The notes beneath the pieces were generated by a model. It saw only the letters and a program-made list of their open reading frames with translations. It was not told the origin of the DNA and searched no databases. A DNA stretch of 64,000 nt from Paenibacillus sp. FSL R5-0623 (GTDB lineage Bacteria; Bacillota; Bacilli; Paenibacillales; Paenibacillaceae). The stretch spans positions 3,410,001 to 3,474,000 of the forward strand of contig NZ_CP150233.1 in assembly GCF_037974265.1 (NCBI RefSeq), in the 5' to 3' direction. The translations under genes were made by a program, and so were the position numbers. Shown piece by piece: positions 39,082 to 48,747 of this stretch (positions within the stretch are counted from its first letter, which is position 1; each line of letters begins with the position of its first letter).

Positions 39082-39503
39082 TTATCAGTATTCTGATATG
39101 GTTGGTTTCGGTCGTTTTAGCTGCTTTATACTACAAAAGCTCTGTGCAAAAATTACGAACACCATATACTTTCAGTTACATCGTAAGTGAATATCAATTA
39201 GGCGCCTATCACATGCCACTAGCTATAGCAACAAAATTGGCACCATTACTGATTATAATTGAACTATTGACAGCAGTCTGGATTTTATTACCTTGGACAC
39301 GGATTTATGGTTTCGTTTTAGGGGCCGCCTTACAGTTTGTTTTTTTTATTTTGATGTTTGCGAATAAAGGGAGAAGTTTCCCTTATGGTTGCGGTTGTTT
39401 TAAGATGAATGCGCCAAGCGTAATCTCAATTCGACATGTATGGGGGAATTTTGTGTTGTGTATTGTGCAGTTAATAATTACATGGATACTTGTTGTAGGC
39501 TAA
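39078..39503 (+). CDS. MauE/DoxX-like membrane protein, first copy
   Basis: The 141-residue protein has four predicted membrane helices and a Cys-Gly-Cys pair (Cys105, Cys107; YGCGCFK) at the membrane surface. This is the MauE type, a family linked to disulfide formation in methylamine dehydrogenase and often encoded with thioredoxin-fold proteins. Its start overlaps the thioredoxin-like gene. Together they would pass electrons from peptide thiols to the quinone pool; this role is inferred. Confidence 0.75.
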   Translation: MIISILIWLVSVVLAALYYKSSVQKLRTPYTFSYIVSEYQLGAYHMPLAIATKLAPLLIIIELLTAVWILLPWTRIYGFVLGAALQFVFFILMFANKGRSFPYGCGCFKMNAPSVISIRHVWGNFVLCIVQLIITWILVVG

Positions 39504-40072
39504 AAGTTTTCAGCTTAAGAGGAAAACAATTTAACGTATAAAAAAGATGACTAGGTTAGTTGTAGTTTTATTGCGTTTAAGCATATGAGCTTTTCCACCC
39601 GCTTTGAGCAGCTGATACATTAATGATACTGATCAATACAACTCGCGTACGAGATGATACGCTGCTAGGCTTCATTTTAATTGTAAAGTCTGAGATTGAT
39701 TAAATAATGAGCGAAGTGCTAGACATAGTTCAGTGTAGCGTTACAGATGTTAATATGGTGAGTAACATTTTTTAGAGAATCAATTCGAATTGATTATTAA
39801 GTCAGTAAGGAAGCTAGTATACGGTAACAAATAATGACAATTGGGATCTGGTTCTTAATCCAAGGCATAGCCGCACCAGAGTTAGGTAAATGAAATCCTT
39901 GAAATAAACAATTACCTTTTCTTTTCCTCGCACTGTTGGGTATTAGTAGGGTTTGTCAGGGACATCCTTTATCACTTGAAAAGGAGAAACGATTTCGTTT
40001 TCTTTAAATTGTTTTAGTCAACTAAGAAATAAGCCAAAACTCTAGCAAGTATGATTATATTGGAGGTCAGTG
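39504..40072. other. 570-bp non-coding gap inside the lasso locus
   Basis: No gene is supported. A short frame at 39707-39775 (about 22 codons) lacks a ribosome binding site. The stretch holds an 18-bp palindrome (listed separately) and a small hairpin near 39985-40003 ahead of the FtsX gene, so it probably carries the promoter of the second half of the locus. Confidence 0.5.
39778..39795. promoter_or_regulatory. 18-bp perfect palindrome upstream of the FtsX operon
   Basis: AATCAATTCGAATTGATT equals its own reverse complement. It is a candidate operator for the unit that starts at 40073. No regulator gene is present in the locus. Confidence 0.4.
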
Positions 40073-42697
40073 ATGAAACGCTCTATTTTTGGGATTACGA
40101 TGAGAATGTTATTTGCTAAGAAACAGCGACTCATTCTGACTTGTATCGGTATTGGTATTAGTTTCGGCCTAATTATCGTTGTAAGTTCTTTGTACGTTTC
40201 TATGGAGCGTTCTGTTCAAAAGACTATAGATAAGAAATATGGTACGTTTGATTTAATGGTTGGATACAGTCCGACAAATGGTGCGAAAGAAAAGAAATTC
40301 CTCGATAAAGATGAGATTTACAAATTAAGAAATCTAGATGGTGTCATTGATTCAGGTATAGCTATTATATTTCCAGAACTTGCAACAAATAGGTATAATT
40401 ACCAAGATCGAAACAATGACGCTATCAACTATGTTGCAATTGAACCTAATTCATTAACTCGGAATTTTTATGGTTTCACCACAACTTTGGAACCTGATGA
40501 CATGGTGATTACTGAAGAGGTAGCCAAAAAATGGGGAGTAAAGCAGGGAGACTCGAAGGAGTTCTCCATGAATAATGACATCGTTCTTGAAAAGACTGTC
40601 ACTGAGATTATTCCTGAGTATGAATCAGGTTCAGCAGTGATTCTCAATATAGATGCCATACGCGAAGCATATTCATTAGGAGAAGTCGCCAATACCGTAT
40701 ACCTTGATGTAAAAGACGGAATATCTGATAAGGCTGTTGAGGAAACGATTCGATTAGAAATTGATCCTGATATGGATATATCTCTTCAGTCACAGGACAA
40801 TGGTGTGATAAAGCAACGTATGATGTTTAGAATTATGACTATCGGATTAGGAGGTATACTGATACTAGTCAGTATATTGTTCTTGTCTAGTAGCTTTAAA
40901 CTGATGTTGCTTGGACGAATACGGGAATTATCCACATTTCGGATGGTTGGCGCTAGTCGTAGGGTTATCTATAAAATGGTTATGATGGAAGCGGCAGTGA
41001 TAAATGTGTTAGGTATTGCGCTCGGTGTTGGTATAGGTGTTTTATTCTGTAGTGTTTCAACAAAATTTATTGACTCGATGATGGGGTTTACCGTGGATAA
41101 TGTAGAAATAAACCCTAAATTAATCACTACCATCGCTGTTGTCGGATGGTTAGTTTTGACATTGTCTGTTATGAGAGTTGCAGTAAATGCTGCTGCAGCT
41201 GCTGCTCCACTTGTTGCTGTTCGGCATAGCGAACAACAGGGATTAAGTAGATTAAATGCCTGGTGTGCAGGAATTCTATTCGTTATCGGATGTTTAATTT
41301 TAGTTCTATCCGGACTAGGCATTATTGGTAGCGATGTACGGTTGCTCTTTACACTTATAGGAGGACTATTAGCAGCTGGAGGATGTATCGTTGGTACAGG
41401 TTATTTGATACCTATCGTCTCTCACTGTAGTGGTTGGTTCTTTCGTAAGTTCGTAATTGCTGAGGCTTTTTATGCAGTGAAGCAATTCGTAGCGTTACGT
41501 AGGCAAAATTCGTTCATCGTTATGTTACTAGCTAGTATCGTAACTGCATTCATTGCCATTCCAACTTTTATTGAAAATTTCAACCGTGCAAATGTAGAAC
41601 AAGTTAGGCGTGAGCATATTACACCTATCGTGATTGAGAAGAAACGTGATGTAATGTCTTCTAACATAGTAAAACAAGTGCGTCAAGTGAAAGGCGTTAG
41701 TAATGCGCTGCCCGTGGGATCTTTCCATGCTGTGCTTCTTGGGGATATGAATTATGAGCGAGCGGATCCAAACTGGTTAAAGCAGAACAGCAGTTCACCA
41801 GAATATTATAAAAAAGGTACACCATTATATGATACGTATGGTTATCAGTGGTTAGGAATTGCACTGACCGATTTAAAGCTGATGCAGCAAATGGGTTTAC
41901 TAAAAATCGATTATAAAGAACTACCATCGGGGATAGTCATACAACCAGAGTATGCTGGGCATATGGGAATAGGCTTAGGTGATAAGGTGTCTTTGCAAAG
42001 AACTAAACTAGGTGAAAGGTTGGAACAATATGAATTGCCCGTAAGCGGAGTGACAGAGCTAACTTTTCTTACAGAAGAAACACTGGTTTTGTTAGATATT
42101 AACAATCCAAAGGGATCATGGATTGAAGGCGATAACAAAAATAATTCTAAAGGGATTTCGCCCAAAAAGATTTATGTGCAAGTTAGCGAAGGTAGTGATA
42201 TTACAAGTGTAAGGATTTTGTTACAGGAATTACTAAAAGATGATCCGTTGATTAAGGTTACTGATCTAGATTCAGAGTTATTACGAATTGCAGAACAATC
42301 CAGAGAGCAATATACTATTTTATGGACAGTAATGGTGATATTTGTAATTGTGGGTATTGTGGGCATAATGAATACACTTGGTGCAACATTTCATTCACAA
42401 CGTAGGGAGTACGCCATACTTCGAGCAATTCGGTTAACCACAGCGAAGCTTAGATCTGTGATTATCGTACAAGGCTTATTGTATGCAGTTACATCCATTG
42501 TTATAGGAATTATATCCGGAGGTTGGATTATCGTTGGATTATTTACTGGAACGGATGAATTCAATGGATGGACGATCAGGTGGTATACTATTGCTTTGCC
42601 TATTATCGTTGTTGGCGTTATTTCGCTTCTTATTTCGTTCTTATATGCTAGACAGATTGGACTGAATTCTATTACTGAGGAATTAAAGGTCGAGTAG
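40073..42697 (+). CDS. FtsX/MacB-type ABC transporter permease
   Basis: The 874-residue membrane protein has an N-terminal helix, a large extracellular domain, a first FtsX domain (residues 255-375), two middle helices, a second extracellular domain and a second FtsX domain (residues 750-870). It is the build of Gram-positive permeases that work with a LolD/MacB-type ATPase in peptide-antibiotic resistance or lipoprotein release. GGAGG lies 6 nt before the ATG. The matching ATPase is encoded at 45747. Self-protection against the lasso product is the likely role. Confidence 0.85.
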   Translation: MKRSIFGITMRMLFAKKQRLILTCIGIGISFGLIIVVSSLYVSMERSVQKTIDKKYGTFDLMVGYSPTNGAKEKKFLDKDEIYKLRNLDGVIDSGIAIIFPELATNRYNYQDRNNDAINYVAIEPNSLTRNFYGFTTTLEPDDMVITEEVAKKWGVKQGDSKEFSMNNDIVLEKTVTEIIPEYESGSAVILNIDAIREAYSLGEVANTVYLDVKDGISDKAVEETIRLEIDPDMDISLQSQDNGVIKQRMMFRIMTIGLGGILILVSILFLSSSFKLMLLGRIRELSTFRMVGASRRVIYKMVMMEAAVINVLGIALGVGIGVLFCSVSTKFIDSMMGFTVDNVEINPKLITTIAVVGWLVLTLSVMRVAVNAAAAAAPLVAVRHSEQQGLSRLNAWCAGILFVIGCLILVLSGLGIIGSDVRLLFTLIGGLLAAGGCIVGTGYLIPIVSHCSGWFFRKFVIAEAFYAVKQFVALRRQNSFIVMLLASIVTAFIAIPTFIENFNRANVEQVRREHITPIVIEKKRDVMSSNIVKQVRQVKGVSNALPVGSFHAVLLGDMNYERADPNWLKQNSSSPEYYKKGTPLYDTYGYQWLGIALTDLKLMQQMGLLKIDYKELPSGIVIQPEYAGHMGIGLGDKVSLQRTKLGERLEQYELPVSGVTELTFLTEETLVLLDINNPKGSWIEGDNKNNSKGISPKKIYVQVSEGSDITSVRILLQELLKDDPLIKVTDLDSELLRIAEQSREQYTILWTVMVIFVIVGIVGIMNTLGATFHSQRREYAILRAIRLTTAKLRSVIIVQGLLYAVTSIVIGIISGGWIIVGLFTGTDEFNGWTIRWYTIALPIIVVGVISLLISFLYARQIGLNSITEELKVE

Positions 42698-42712
42698 TCG
42701 GAGGTAGCTTGT

Positions 42713-43243
42713 ATGGATTATTTAGCACTTATTATGCAAATTGCACTTGGCTTGATGTTGCTGTTATCTGCGATGTTGAAACTATTATCGCTAGGAAGTC
42801 TGCTGGATATTATGAACTTACTAAGGTTAACTCCTAATAAGTTAAATAAATTGATTGCTGTTTTACTCGTCTGTACAGAACTTGTAACGGGTAGCTTGGT
42901 GCTATTTGGATTTCTAGCTCGATTAGCAGCGATTGTAGGTAGTTTGCTATTTGTCGGCTTTATTGGGTTGCATTCGTATGCATTAGTTCGAAAGATAGAT
43001 ATGACTTGTGGTTGTCATGGAAAATGGATGAGTACAAGGCTGGGTAAGGCAGGTCTTGTGCAGAATAGTATCTATCTTATATATGCTATACCAATTATTA
43101 TCTGGTCAACTCAACCATCGTTGTCTCTATTGAATGCTATCTCTGTTCAACAATTTTTTACATTGATATTGTTACCTGCGCTGTTGTTACTAGTTATTAG
43201 TATATGTACAACTGTGTATTCATTTGAGAGGCCAACCAAGTAG
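42713..43243 (+). CDS. MauE/DoxX-like membrane protein, second copy
   Basis: The 176-residue protein has four to five membrane helices and again a Cys-x-Cys pair (Cys99, Cys101; TCGCHGK), plus Cys54 inside a helix. It is related in layout to the copy at 39078. It is followed by a thioredoxin-fold protein with a complete CxxC, so each MauE-like protein has a redox partner next to it. GGAGGTAG lies upstream of the ATG. Confidence 0.75.
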   Translation: MDYLALIMQIALGLMLLLSAMLKLLSLGSLLDIMNLLRLTPNKLNKLIAVLLVCTELVTGSLVLFGFLARLAAIVGSLLFVGFIGLHSYALVRKIDMTCGCHGKWMSTRLGKAGLVQNSIYLIYAIPIIIWSTQPSLSLLNAISVQQFFTLILLPALLLLVISICTTVYSFERPTK

Positions 43244-43299
43244 CAGAAGCTTAGTGAGGTGGATACTACTGTGAAGATGGAATGGAAGGAGGATACTTT

Positions 43300-43884
43300 A
43301 TGCCAATTTGGCAGCAATCAATGTTAGCGATTTGGCTAGGAATTGCTATTTTATTCATGTTGTTTTTCCGATTATGGAGGTTATCACATCGAGAATTTTC
43401 AGAAGAAGGTTTATTACCTGGGTTGTCTATCCCTCCAGTACCTGTTTATTCACTTACTAATGATGAGCTGCAGCCGTTTTCTACTATCTATGAAGCAACA
43501 GAAAAGCGTCATACTGTTTTGTTAGTTGTTGATTATGGATGCACATTTTGCCGTGAAATGATGGCGATTGTACCTAGGATAGCAAAGACATATTCCCACA
43601 TGTCAATTAGATTGATAATTATGGATAACGATGTAGAGCAGTCGGAAATGATGTGGACTTTAGCAGGACGAGTGTTGCCAGCTGTTAGAGTAGCCTCACA
43701 AATTGAAATCATAAAGAAATGGCGTGTACACCGCTTTCCATTTGCTTATGTAATAAATGAACAAGGGGTCATAGTAGCACGCCAGTCAGTTAACAAGGAG
43801 AAAGTTGAACACTTCTTAGATCAACTTGTAAAACAAGAGACCAAAATTGTATCGGGGCGTAGCCATTATGAAGTCAAAAACTGA
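43300..43884 (+). CDS. Membrane-anchored thioredoxin-fold protein with CTFC
   Basis: The 194-residue protein has one N-terminal helix (residues 7-25) and an extracellular TlpA/MauD-like thioredoxin domain with the active pair Cys81-Cys84 (YGCTFCRE) and the cis-Pro region HRFPFAYVI. It is the most likely oxidant or isomerase for the six-Cys core. The ATG at 43300 has AAGGAGG 7 nt upstream. Its end overlaps the exporter gene by 17 bases. Confidence 0.82.
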   Translation: MPIWQQSMLAIWLGIAILFMLFFRLWRLSHREFSEEGLLPGLSIPPVPVYSLTNDELQPFSTIYEATEKRHTVLLVVDYGCTFCREMMAIVPRIAKTYSHMSIRLIIMDNDVEQSEMMWTLAGRVLPAVRVASQIEIIKKWRVHRFPFAYVINEQGVIVARQSVNKEKVEHFLDQLVKQETKIVSGRSHYEVKN

Positions 43885-45703
43885 TCTTAACAAGGTGGGT
43901 CTAAGAACCTCTTTGTATAACTTATGGAAAATTACCAGTGTCATGTGGCAAGTACGACCTGTGGGAGTAACATGCTGGGTACTACTATTGATGTTAATTT
44001 CAACAATACCTGCAATGCAAATTTGGTTACAGAAGGTATCAATAGATGCCATTAGTACATCTACTGCATATGCTGCAAATTTATTGCCAATATTAGTACT
44101 CGTTGCTTCGATATACGTACTAAATATTATTAATAGTATTTTGTCGGAGACAAGTGAATATTTGTTTAATATTGCAAAGGAAGATACGAACTTTCACCTT
44201 AAACGTAGCGTCTTACACAAGTCAATAAATATTCCTTATTACTATTATGAAGATGCTCGATTTTATGATGAATTAAGTATGGTGTCACAAGCATTAAGCC
44301 GAAGCGGGGCAGAGGTTATTCGCAGTGCCTTTACTTCATTAAGTAACGTTGTTTCGTTAATTACAGTAGTAGTGATGTTAAGTATTGTTCATTGGAGTCT
44401 GCCTCTGTTGCTCATTGGCTCTACCCTTCCTGGTATTATCATTTTACTAATAGCCAAGAAAAGACGGTATCGTTTAGCGGTGGTGACGACTCAACAAGGA
44501 AGGGAAATTGACTACACGTTTAAACTTATGCTGTCCAAACAAGGGGCAAAAGAAATTCGAGTATTCCAGTTAGGGGATTTTTTAATCGAACGTTGGGCGA
44601 ATTTATTTATTAATGTTCGAAATAAAGTCTTGAAACAGTACGCTAAAGAAGGGAAAGGACGCATTGTAGGTGTACTCATATTGCAATTATCTGCATTAGC
44701 CGTAGCCATTATGCTTGTGATGCAAATCAATAAGAACGTGTTAACACTCGGAGATTATGTGGCGTTAATGAGTGCAGTTTTAATTGTGCAAGGAACAATG
44801 GGAAGTATTGGTGCGAATCTAGGTCAAGTGTTGGAAATGAGCTCATTCATTAATCATATTTATCAATATTTAGCTCTTCCTGAGATTCCTAAAACAGCGG
44901 GCGAATTAGAGTTCCCGAAGGACTATAAACAACTAAGTGTGAGCGGATTACATTTTACTTATCCGAACACAGAACATAAGGTACTATCGGATGTTTCTTT
45001 TACGATTAAACGCGGTGAAACAATCGCTATTGTTGGAGAAAATGGTGCAGGTAAGACAACACTCATGAACTGTTTACTCGGCTTATATTCGCCATCACAA
45101 GGAAATATTTATATTGACCAAGAACCATTGCAAAGTTTCAGTAATGACAGTTACCTGAAACATGTATCGGCAGTTTTTCAACAGTTCGTACAATATAATT
45201 ATTCTGTCCATGATAATGTTGCTTTTGGAGCAATGCATAAACATTTAAGTCAAGATGAGACGTTAGATGCACTGACAGCAGTAGGGTTAACCGAGATGGT
45301 TCATCGCTTGTCCGAAGGAATGGGTACGCGTCTGGGATCGGAGTTTACTGGTGGAGTTGAATTATCAGGAGGACAGTGGCAACGCATAGCGATTGCACGT
45401 GCTGCTATTAGAAATGCTGAAATATTGGTTCTTGATGAACCCACATCAGCACTAGATCCTTTAGCAGAACTGGAGATATTTCGAACTTTTCAAAATTTAG
45501 CATGCGGTAGAACTGCATTTATGGTCTCTCATCGCTTAGGTCCGGCACGTCTGGCAGATCGTATCCTTGTATTGAAAAACGGTGTATTGGTTGAGCAAGG
45601 AAATCATGATGAATTGATCCGATTAGATGGTGAATATAAAGCGATGTTTCAGGCACAGGCAGAGTGGTATCAAGAAGATAGCGTTTATGATGTTGTTGGT
45701 TAG
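43868..45703 (+). CDS. ABC exporter of the lasso peptide (D), membrane and ATPase domains fused
   Basis: Homodimeric-type ABC exporter of 611 residues. Six membrane helices (residues 35-320) are followed by an ATPase with Walker A GENGAGKTT, signature LSGGQWQR, Walker B ILVLDEPTS and switch His in VSHR. No C39 peptidase domain is present, which fits because leader removal is done by B2. The ATG at 43868 lies within the end of the preceding redox gene. It would export the mature peptide and give immunity. Confidence 0.88.
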   Translation: MKSKTDLNKVGLRTSLYNLWKITSVMWQVRPVGVTCWVLLLMLISTIPAMQIWLQKVSIDAISTSTAYAANLLPILVLVASIYVLNIINSILSETSEYLFNIAKEDTNFHLKRSVLHKSINIPYYYYEDARFYDELSMVSQALSRSGAEVIRSAFTSLSNVVSLITVVVMLSIVHWSLPLLLIGSTLPGIIILLIAKKRRYRLAVVTTQQGREIDYTFKLMLSKQGAKEIRVFQLGDFLIERWANLFINVRNKVLKQYAKEGKGRIVGVLILQLSALAVAIMLVMQINKNVLTLGDYVALMSAVLIVQGTMGSIGANLGQVLEMSSFINHIYQYLALPEIPKTAGELEFPKDYKQLSVSGLHFTYPNTEHKVLSDVSFTIKRGETIAIVGENGAGKTTLMNCLLGLYSPSQGNIYIDQEPLQSFSNDSYLKHVSAVFQQFVQYNYSVHDNVAFGAMHKHLSQDETLDALTAVGLTEMVHRLSEGMGTRLGSEFTGGVELSGGQWQRIAIARAAIRNAEILVLDEPTSALDPLAELEIFRTFQNLACGRTAFMVSHRLGPARLADRILVLKNGVLVEQGNHDELIRLDGEYKAMFQAQAEWYQEDSVYDVVG

Positions 45704-45746
45704 ACATTGATATCGATGAAAAAGATACAATGGGGGGGGAGTACTC

Positions 45747-46532
45747 GTGGGAAATTCAATATTAGCTGTAAGAAATCTTGCAAAAGTTTATGGGCAAGAC
45801 GACAATCAAGTCGTCGCGCTAGACCATGTAGACTTAGATATGTCAGCAGGAGAGATTGTCATGTTAATGGGACCAAGCGGATCAGGTAAGACAACGCTGT
45901 TACAACTCCTAGGAGGGCTTGAACCGCCTACTGAAGGTAAGATCAAGGTTAAGGATGGAGAATGGCAGAACTTCTATCGCGAACCAGAAGTCTCCCATTA
46001 TCGGAGAGATATGATTGGATTCGTGTTCCAATTCTTCAATCTAATTAGCGCCTTAACAGCAGAAGAGAACGTAGCATTACCGCTCATTCTGGCAGGACAA
46101 CCCAAGAAGAAAATTAATGCCCTAACAGAGGAAATGTTGCATCTAGTAGGATTGTCAGAACGAAGTAAGCACCGTCCAACGGAGTTATCTGGAGGGCAGC
46201 AACAGCGCGTTGCTATTGCGCGTGCATTAATTAATAAACCAGCTATACTGCTTGCAGATGAGCCAACAGGCAATCTGGACTCTCGTAATTCAGCAGACAT
46301 ACTAGATTTGCTTCTCAGTATGCGAGAAAAGCTTGGCCAATCAATGCTCATCGTTACTCACGATCCGTATGTTGCTACATATGGTGATCGCGTTGTTCTA
46401 TTCCGCGATGGTCGAATTGTGGATGAGTATGGAGCTAAAAATATTGTTGGAGAAGATCGAAGTGCGCGTTCATTATATATTATGGAGCGTCTACAAGCAA
46501 TTACTAATGACCCACGCAGTAAGCAGATGTAA
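45747..46532 (+). CDS. ABC transporter ATP-binding protein, MacB/LolD type
   Basis: The 261-residue ATPase has Walker A GPSGSGKTT, the Q-loop FVFQFFNLI typical of the LolD/MacB group, signature LSGGQQQR and Walker B LLADEPT with D-loop GNLDS. It is the partner of the FtsX-type permease at 40073, although three redox/export genes lie between them. GGGGGGGAG is 5-7 nt before the GTG start. Confidence 0.9.
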   Translation: MGNSILAVRNLAKVYGQDDNQVVALDHVDLDMSAGEIVMLMGPSGSGKTTLLQLLGGLEPPTEGKIKVKDGEWQNFYREPEVSHYRRDMIGFVFQFFNLISALTAEENVALPLILAGQPKKKINALTEEMLHLVGLSERSKHRPTELSGGQQQRVAIARALINKPAILLADEPTGNLDSRNSADILDLLLSMREKLGQSMLIVTHDPYVATYGDRVVLFRDGRIVDEYGAKNIVGEDRSARSLYIMERLQAITNDPRSKQM

Positions 46533-46584
46533 ATAAATAGAGATAGGCTGAAAAGCAAAGTTAATTATTGGGGAGGACGTAATT

Positions 46585-47259
46585 ATGGGGAATGTTGTGT
46601 TCTTTTTAAAGACAGTCCGCTGGATAACTGTTGTTATAGCTACAACAGTTATTGTCAGTTTGTTGACGTCTTGTTCTATGGGCCAAGTCAATATTGATGA
46701 ACAAATTCATTCAAGGGCCAAGAATATTCAACAATCTATGGACCATCCAGCATCCTGGGAATCCATCGTTTCTTCTGGTCTGCATGAAGATTTAATAATT
46801 AATAAAGATTTTGAAGCGATTGTAGCTTTGGGAGTCGCTGCGTTGCCTGAACTGATACGGTTTTTAGAGCATTCAGATCAAGATATCTTCATTGAGTATA
46901 TCTATGCCTTAGCTCTTGAACGCATATCAAAAGTGGATTTAAAAAAAGAGATGGATTGGCACTCCAGAAAAGAATTTCTAACAACATATAAGGCCTATCT
47001 AAAAGAAATCCCCAACAAGGTACAGAGGATTGCTGATGAACCAATCAGTGATACTAAAAAAAATGATCAATTAAAGGCTTTAGGCGCTCCAGCTATTCCA
47101 TATCTGTTTGATGTCATTGATAATGGACATCAGGAATTATCTCCAGCATTCAATTATTTAACAAACAATGAATCGAAGGGTGATATTCAGAAGTGGGGCA
47201 TTGATAATGTAGATCAGCTGAATTTGCTTATCAATTTCGTCGAAATGTACAAACATTGA
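46585..47259 (+). CDS. Lipoprotein with HEAT-like helices, possible immunity protein
   Basis: The family is not recognised. The N-terminus is a lipoprotein signal: helix at residues 13-28 and lipobox LLTSC (Cys near residue 30). The rest is helical with HEAT-like repeats (IVALGVAALPELIRFLEHS; KALGAPAIPYLFDVID). It is last in the operon, 52 bases after the ATPase, with GGGGAGG upstream. A surface lipoprotein at this place in a bacteriocin locus often gives self-immunity, but this is inference. Confidence 0.6.
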   Translation: MGNVVFFLKTVRWITVVIATTVIVSLLTSCSMGQVNIDEQIHSRAKNIQQSMDHPASWESIVSSGLHEDLIINKDFEAIVALGVAALPELIRFLEHSDQDIFIEYIYALALERISKVDLKKEMDWHSRKEFLTTYKAYLKEIPNKVQRIADEPISDTKKNDQLKALGAPAIPYLFDVIDNGHQELSPAFNYLTNNESKGDIQKWGIDNVDQLNLLINFVEMYKH

Positions 47260-47622
47260 ATTTGAGCAATCTGCTAAATTGGAGCAACTTAATTGTATAT
47301 TCAGATAGTTTTTTTATTAAACCGATTAAGTCAAGCGGTTATTTAAACCTCATCGTAAGGTTCATGAAATTGGTTAACAAGCCTTGAGCATTAATTCTTT
47401 TAAATGTTGGGGTTTGAAAGGATGTAGTGAGTGTTTTTTCGACGAGCAATTCTATGATAGTCGGCGTTCTACTACGCTTCAACTGAGATAGGGTCTGAGG
47501 CAGGTACAGTTACAAAAAGGCTTCAAATGAATCCCATAGCGAAAGACAAGTAATCGTTATGAATAACCATTGAGCTACTGAAATATAGCTCGATTTATTA
47601 CTTGGTTACAAACTTACCACCA
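47260..47622. other. Non-coding stretch after the lasso locus
   Basis: No gene, terminator with T run or known element was recognised. The stretch is A/T-rich and ends at the broken gene that starts at 47623. Confidence 0.4.
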
Positions 47623-48324
47623 ATGACAGCAGAAAAAGTATTTTTTAATGCGAAGGGGAAAGACCGGAGCAGTTTCATCACTGGAAAGGCTACGTTTAAT
47701 TCAAAAGGAACCGCGAGCTTTACATATAAGGACGATTATAACAATGGGAAAATGACGATAAGCGTGAAAAAGGAAAGCATTACCGTGACTTGGTCCGGAA
47801 AAGAAACATCGGATTACTCTTTTCCTAAGGGAACATTTAAGTTAAATAAGAAGGTGGATCTTTCATCTGAGGAGTCCAAGAAATTAGGGGGGGTTCTTAG
47901 CAACTTCACTGAACTACAACTTTACAAATTTGATGCGAAGAAAGTAAGTAATCCCGATCTCATTCGCTTCGGGTTATGGCATAACTACATCAACAATTTC
48001 AACTCCAGAATAAGTTCATTGAACGGAAAGCTCTATATATCTAAATCATCTGTGGAAAGCTCCATATTAAAGTATTTCAATATCACATTCAAAAATCATC
48101 GCTCTGTACTCAATCTGAAATACAATGGAAAAGGGTACGTCTTTGATGGTGCAGATGGAGAAAAAGTCTTATATGTTCAGGTAGATGAACTTTACGATAT
48201 GGGAAGCAACCAATACAGAGTGAATGGACATTTATATGATCCGGAAGATTCTAATGACATGAATGTCAGCCGCGTTGATGCTACGGAGAAGAAAGTAAAG
48301 ACAGGTAAGGAGCCATTCCTGTAA
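47623..48324 (+). pseudogene. Secreted-type hypothetical protein, N-terminally truncated
   Basis: The frame encodes a Lys/Ser-rich beta-type protein (SSFITGKATFNSKGTASFTY, then TWSGKETSDYSFPKGTFKL) that looks like the middle and end of an exported protein. There is no signal peptide, no ribosome binding site before the ATG at 47623 and a stop codon closes the frame upstream (about 47587). The 5' end is therefore probably lost. The family is not recognised. Confidence 0.5.
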
Positions 48325-48417
48325 TGAATTAAATTGAGGTTTGATTGAAAAAAGCACCAACTGTATACTGAGAAACGTTCCGTCCAAAGAACAATTCCAG
48401 CACAGGAGGCCTCTATC

Positions 48418-48558
48418 ATGAAGTATAAGCAATCGAAGAAACAGAATCAACGGATTACACGAATTTCCGACAAGACCCTTGTCGTAGGCGCAGACACTGC
48501 TAAAGAAACCCATGTGGCCCGCGCCATCGACTTTCGGGGGATTGAGCTCAAATTGTAA
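48418..48558 (+). mobile_element. N-terminal fragment of an IS110-family transposase
   Basis: Forty-six codons follow an AGGAGG site. The segment LVVGADTAKETHVARAIDFR is the start of the IS110-type DEDD transposase, with the first catalytic Asp. The homology ends near 48550, where it runs into an unrelated gene on the other strand. Confidence 0.8.
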
Positions 48559-48720
48559 CTCGGCAATCTCATTTAGTATGACTCGAATAGCGCCTGTGCT
48601 TCCCGCCGTATTAAGACCAATATCCCCCACTGCTGTAGGGATAGAAGCTGGGAGAGTGACTGATATAGACCCTCCATAGCTTGCATTTTGACTTGATCGT
48701 GCAGCAAGAAATAGAGTCAT
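48550..48720 (-). pseudogene. Small structural-type protein cut by the IS110 fragment
   Basis: Starting from the ATG at 48720 (GGAGGTG upstream) about 57 residues are coherent (MTLFLAARSSQNASYGGSIS, then IPTAVGDIGLNTAGSTGAIR). The frame then runs into IS110 sequence and continues only by chance to 48232. The Gly/Ala/Thr-rich character suggests a surface or spore-coat protein. It lies 27 bases after the frameshifted gene at 48748-48995, so the two were probably one operon. Confidence 0.5.
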
Positions 48721-48747
48721 ATAGAATACACCTCCAATATGTTCTGA

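Noticed and set aside
39504..40072. A small peptide gene of about 22 codons at 39707
   Set aside because: There is no ribosome binding site, and the composition does not resemble a leader-core precursor.
35542..47259. Lanthipeptide, sactipeptide or thiopeptide cluster suggested by the Cys-rich precursor
   Set aside because: There is no LanB/LanC/LanM, radical SAM or YcaO gene; the B1-B2-C set and the leader motif are those of lasso peptides.
48232..48549. The long minus-strand frame continuing past the IS110 junction
   Set aside because: Beyond about 48550 it is only the antisense of IS110 and of the truncated gene at 47623, so it is a chance extension.
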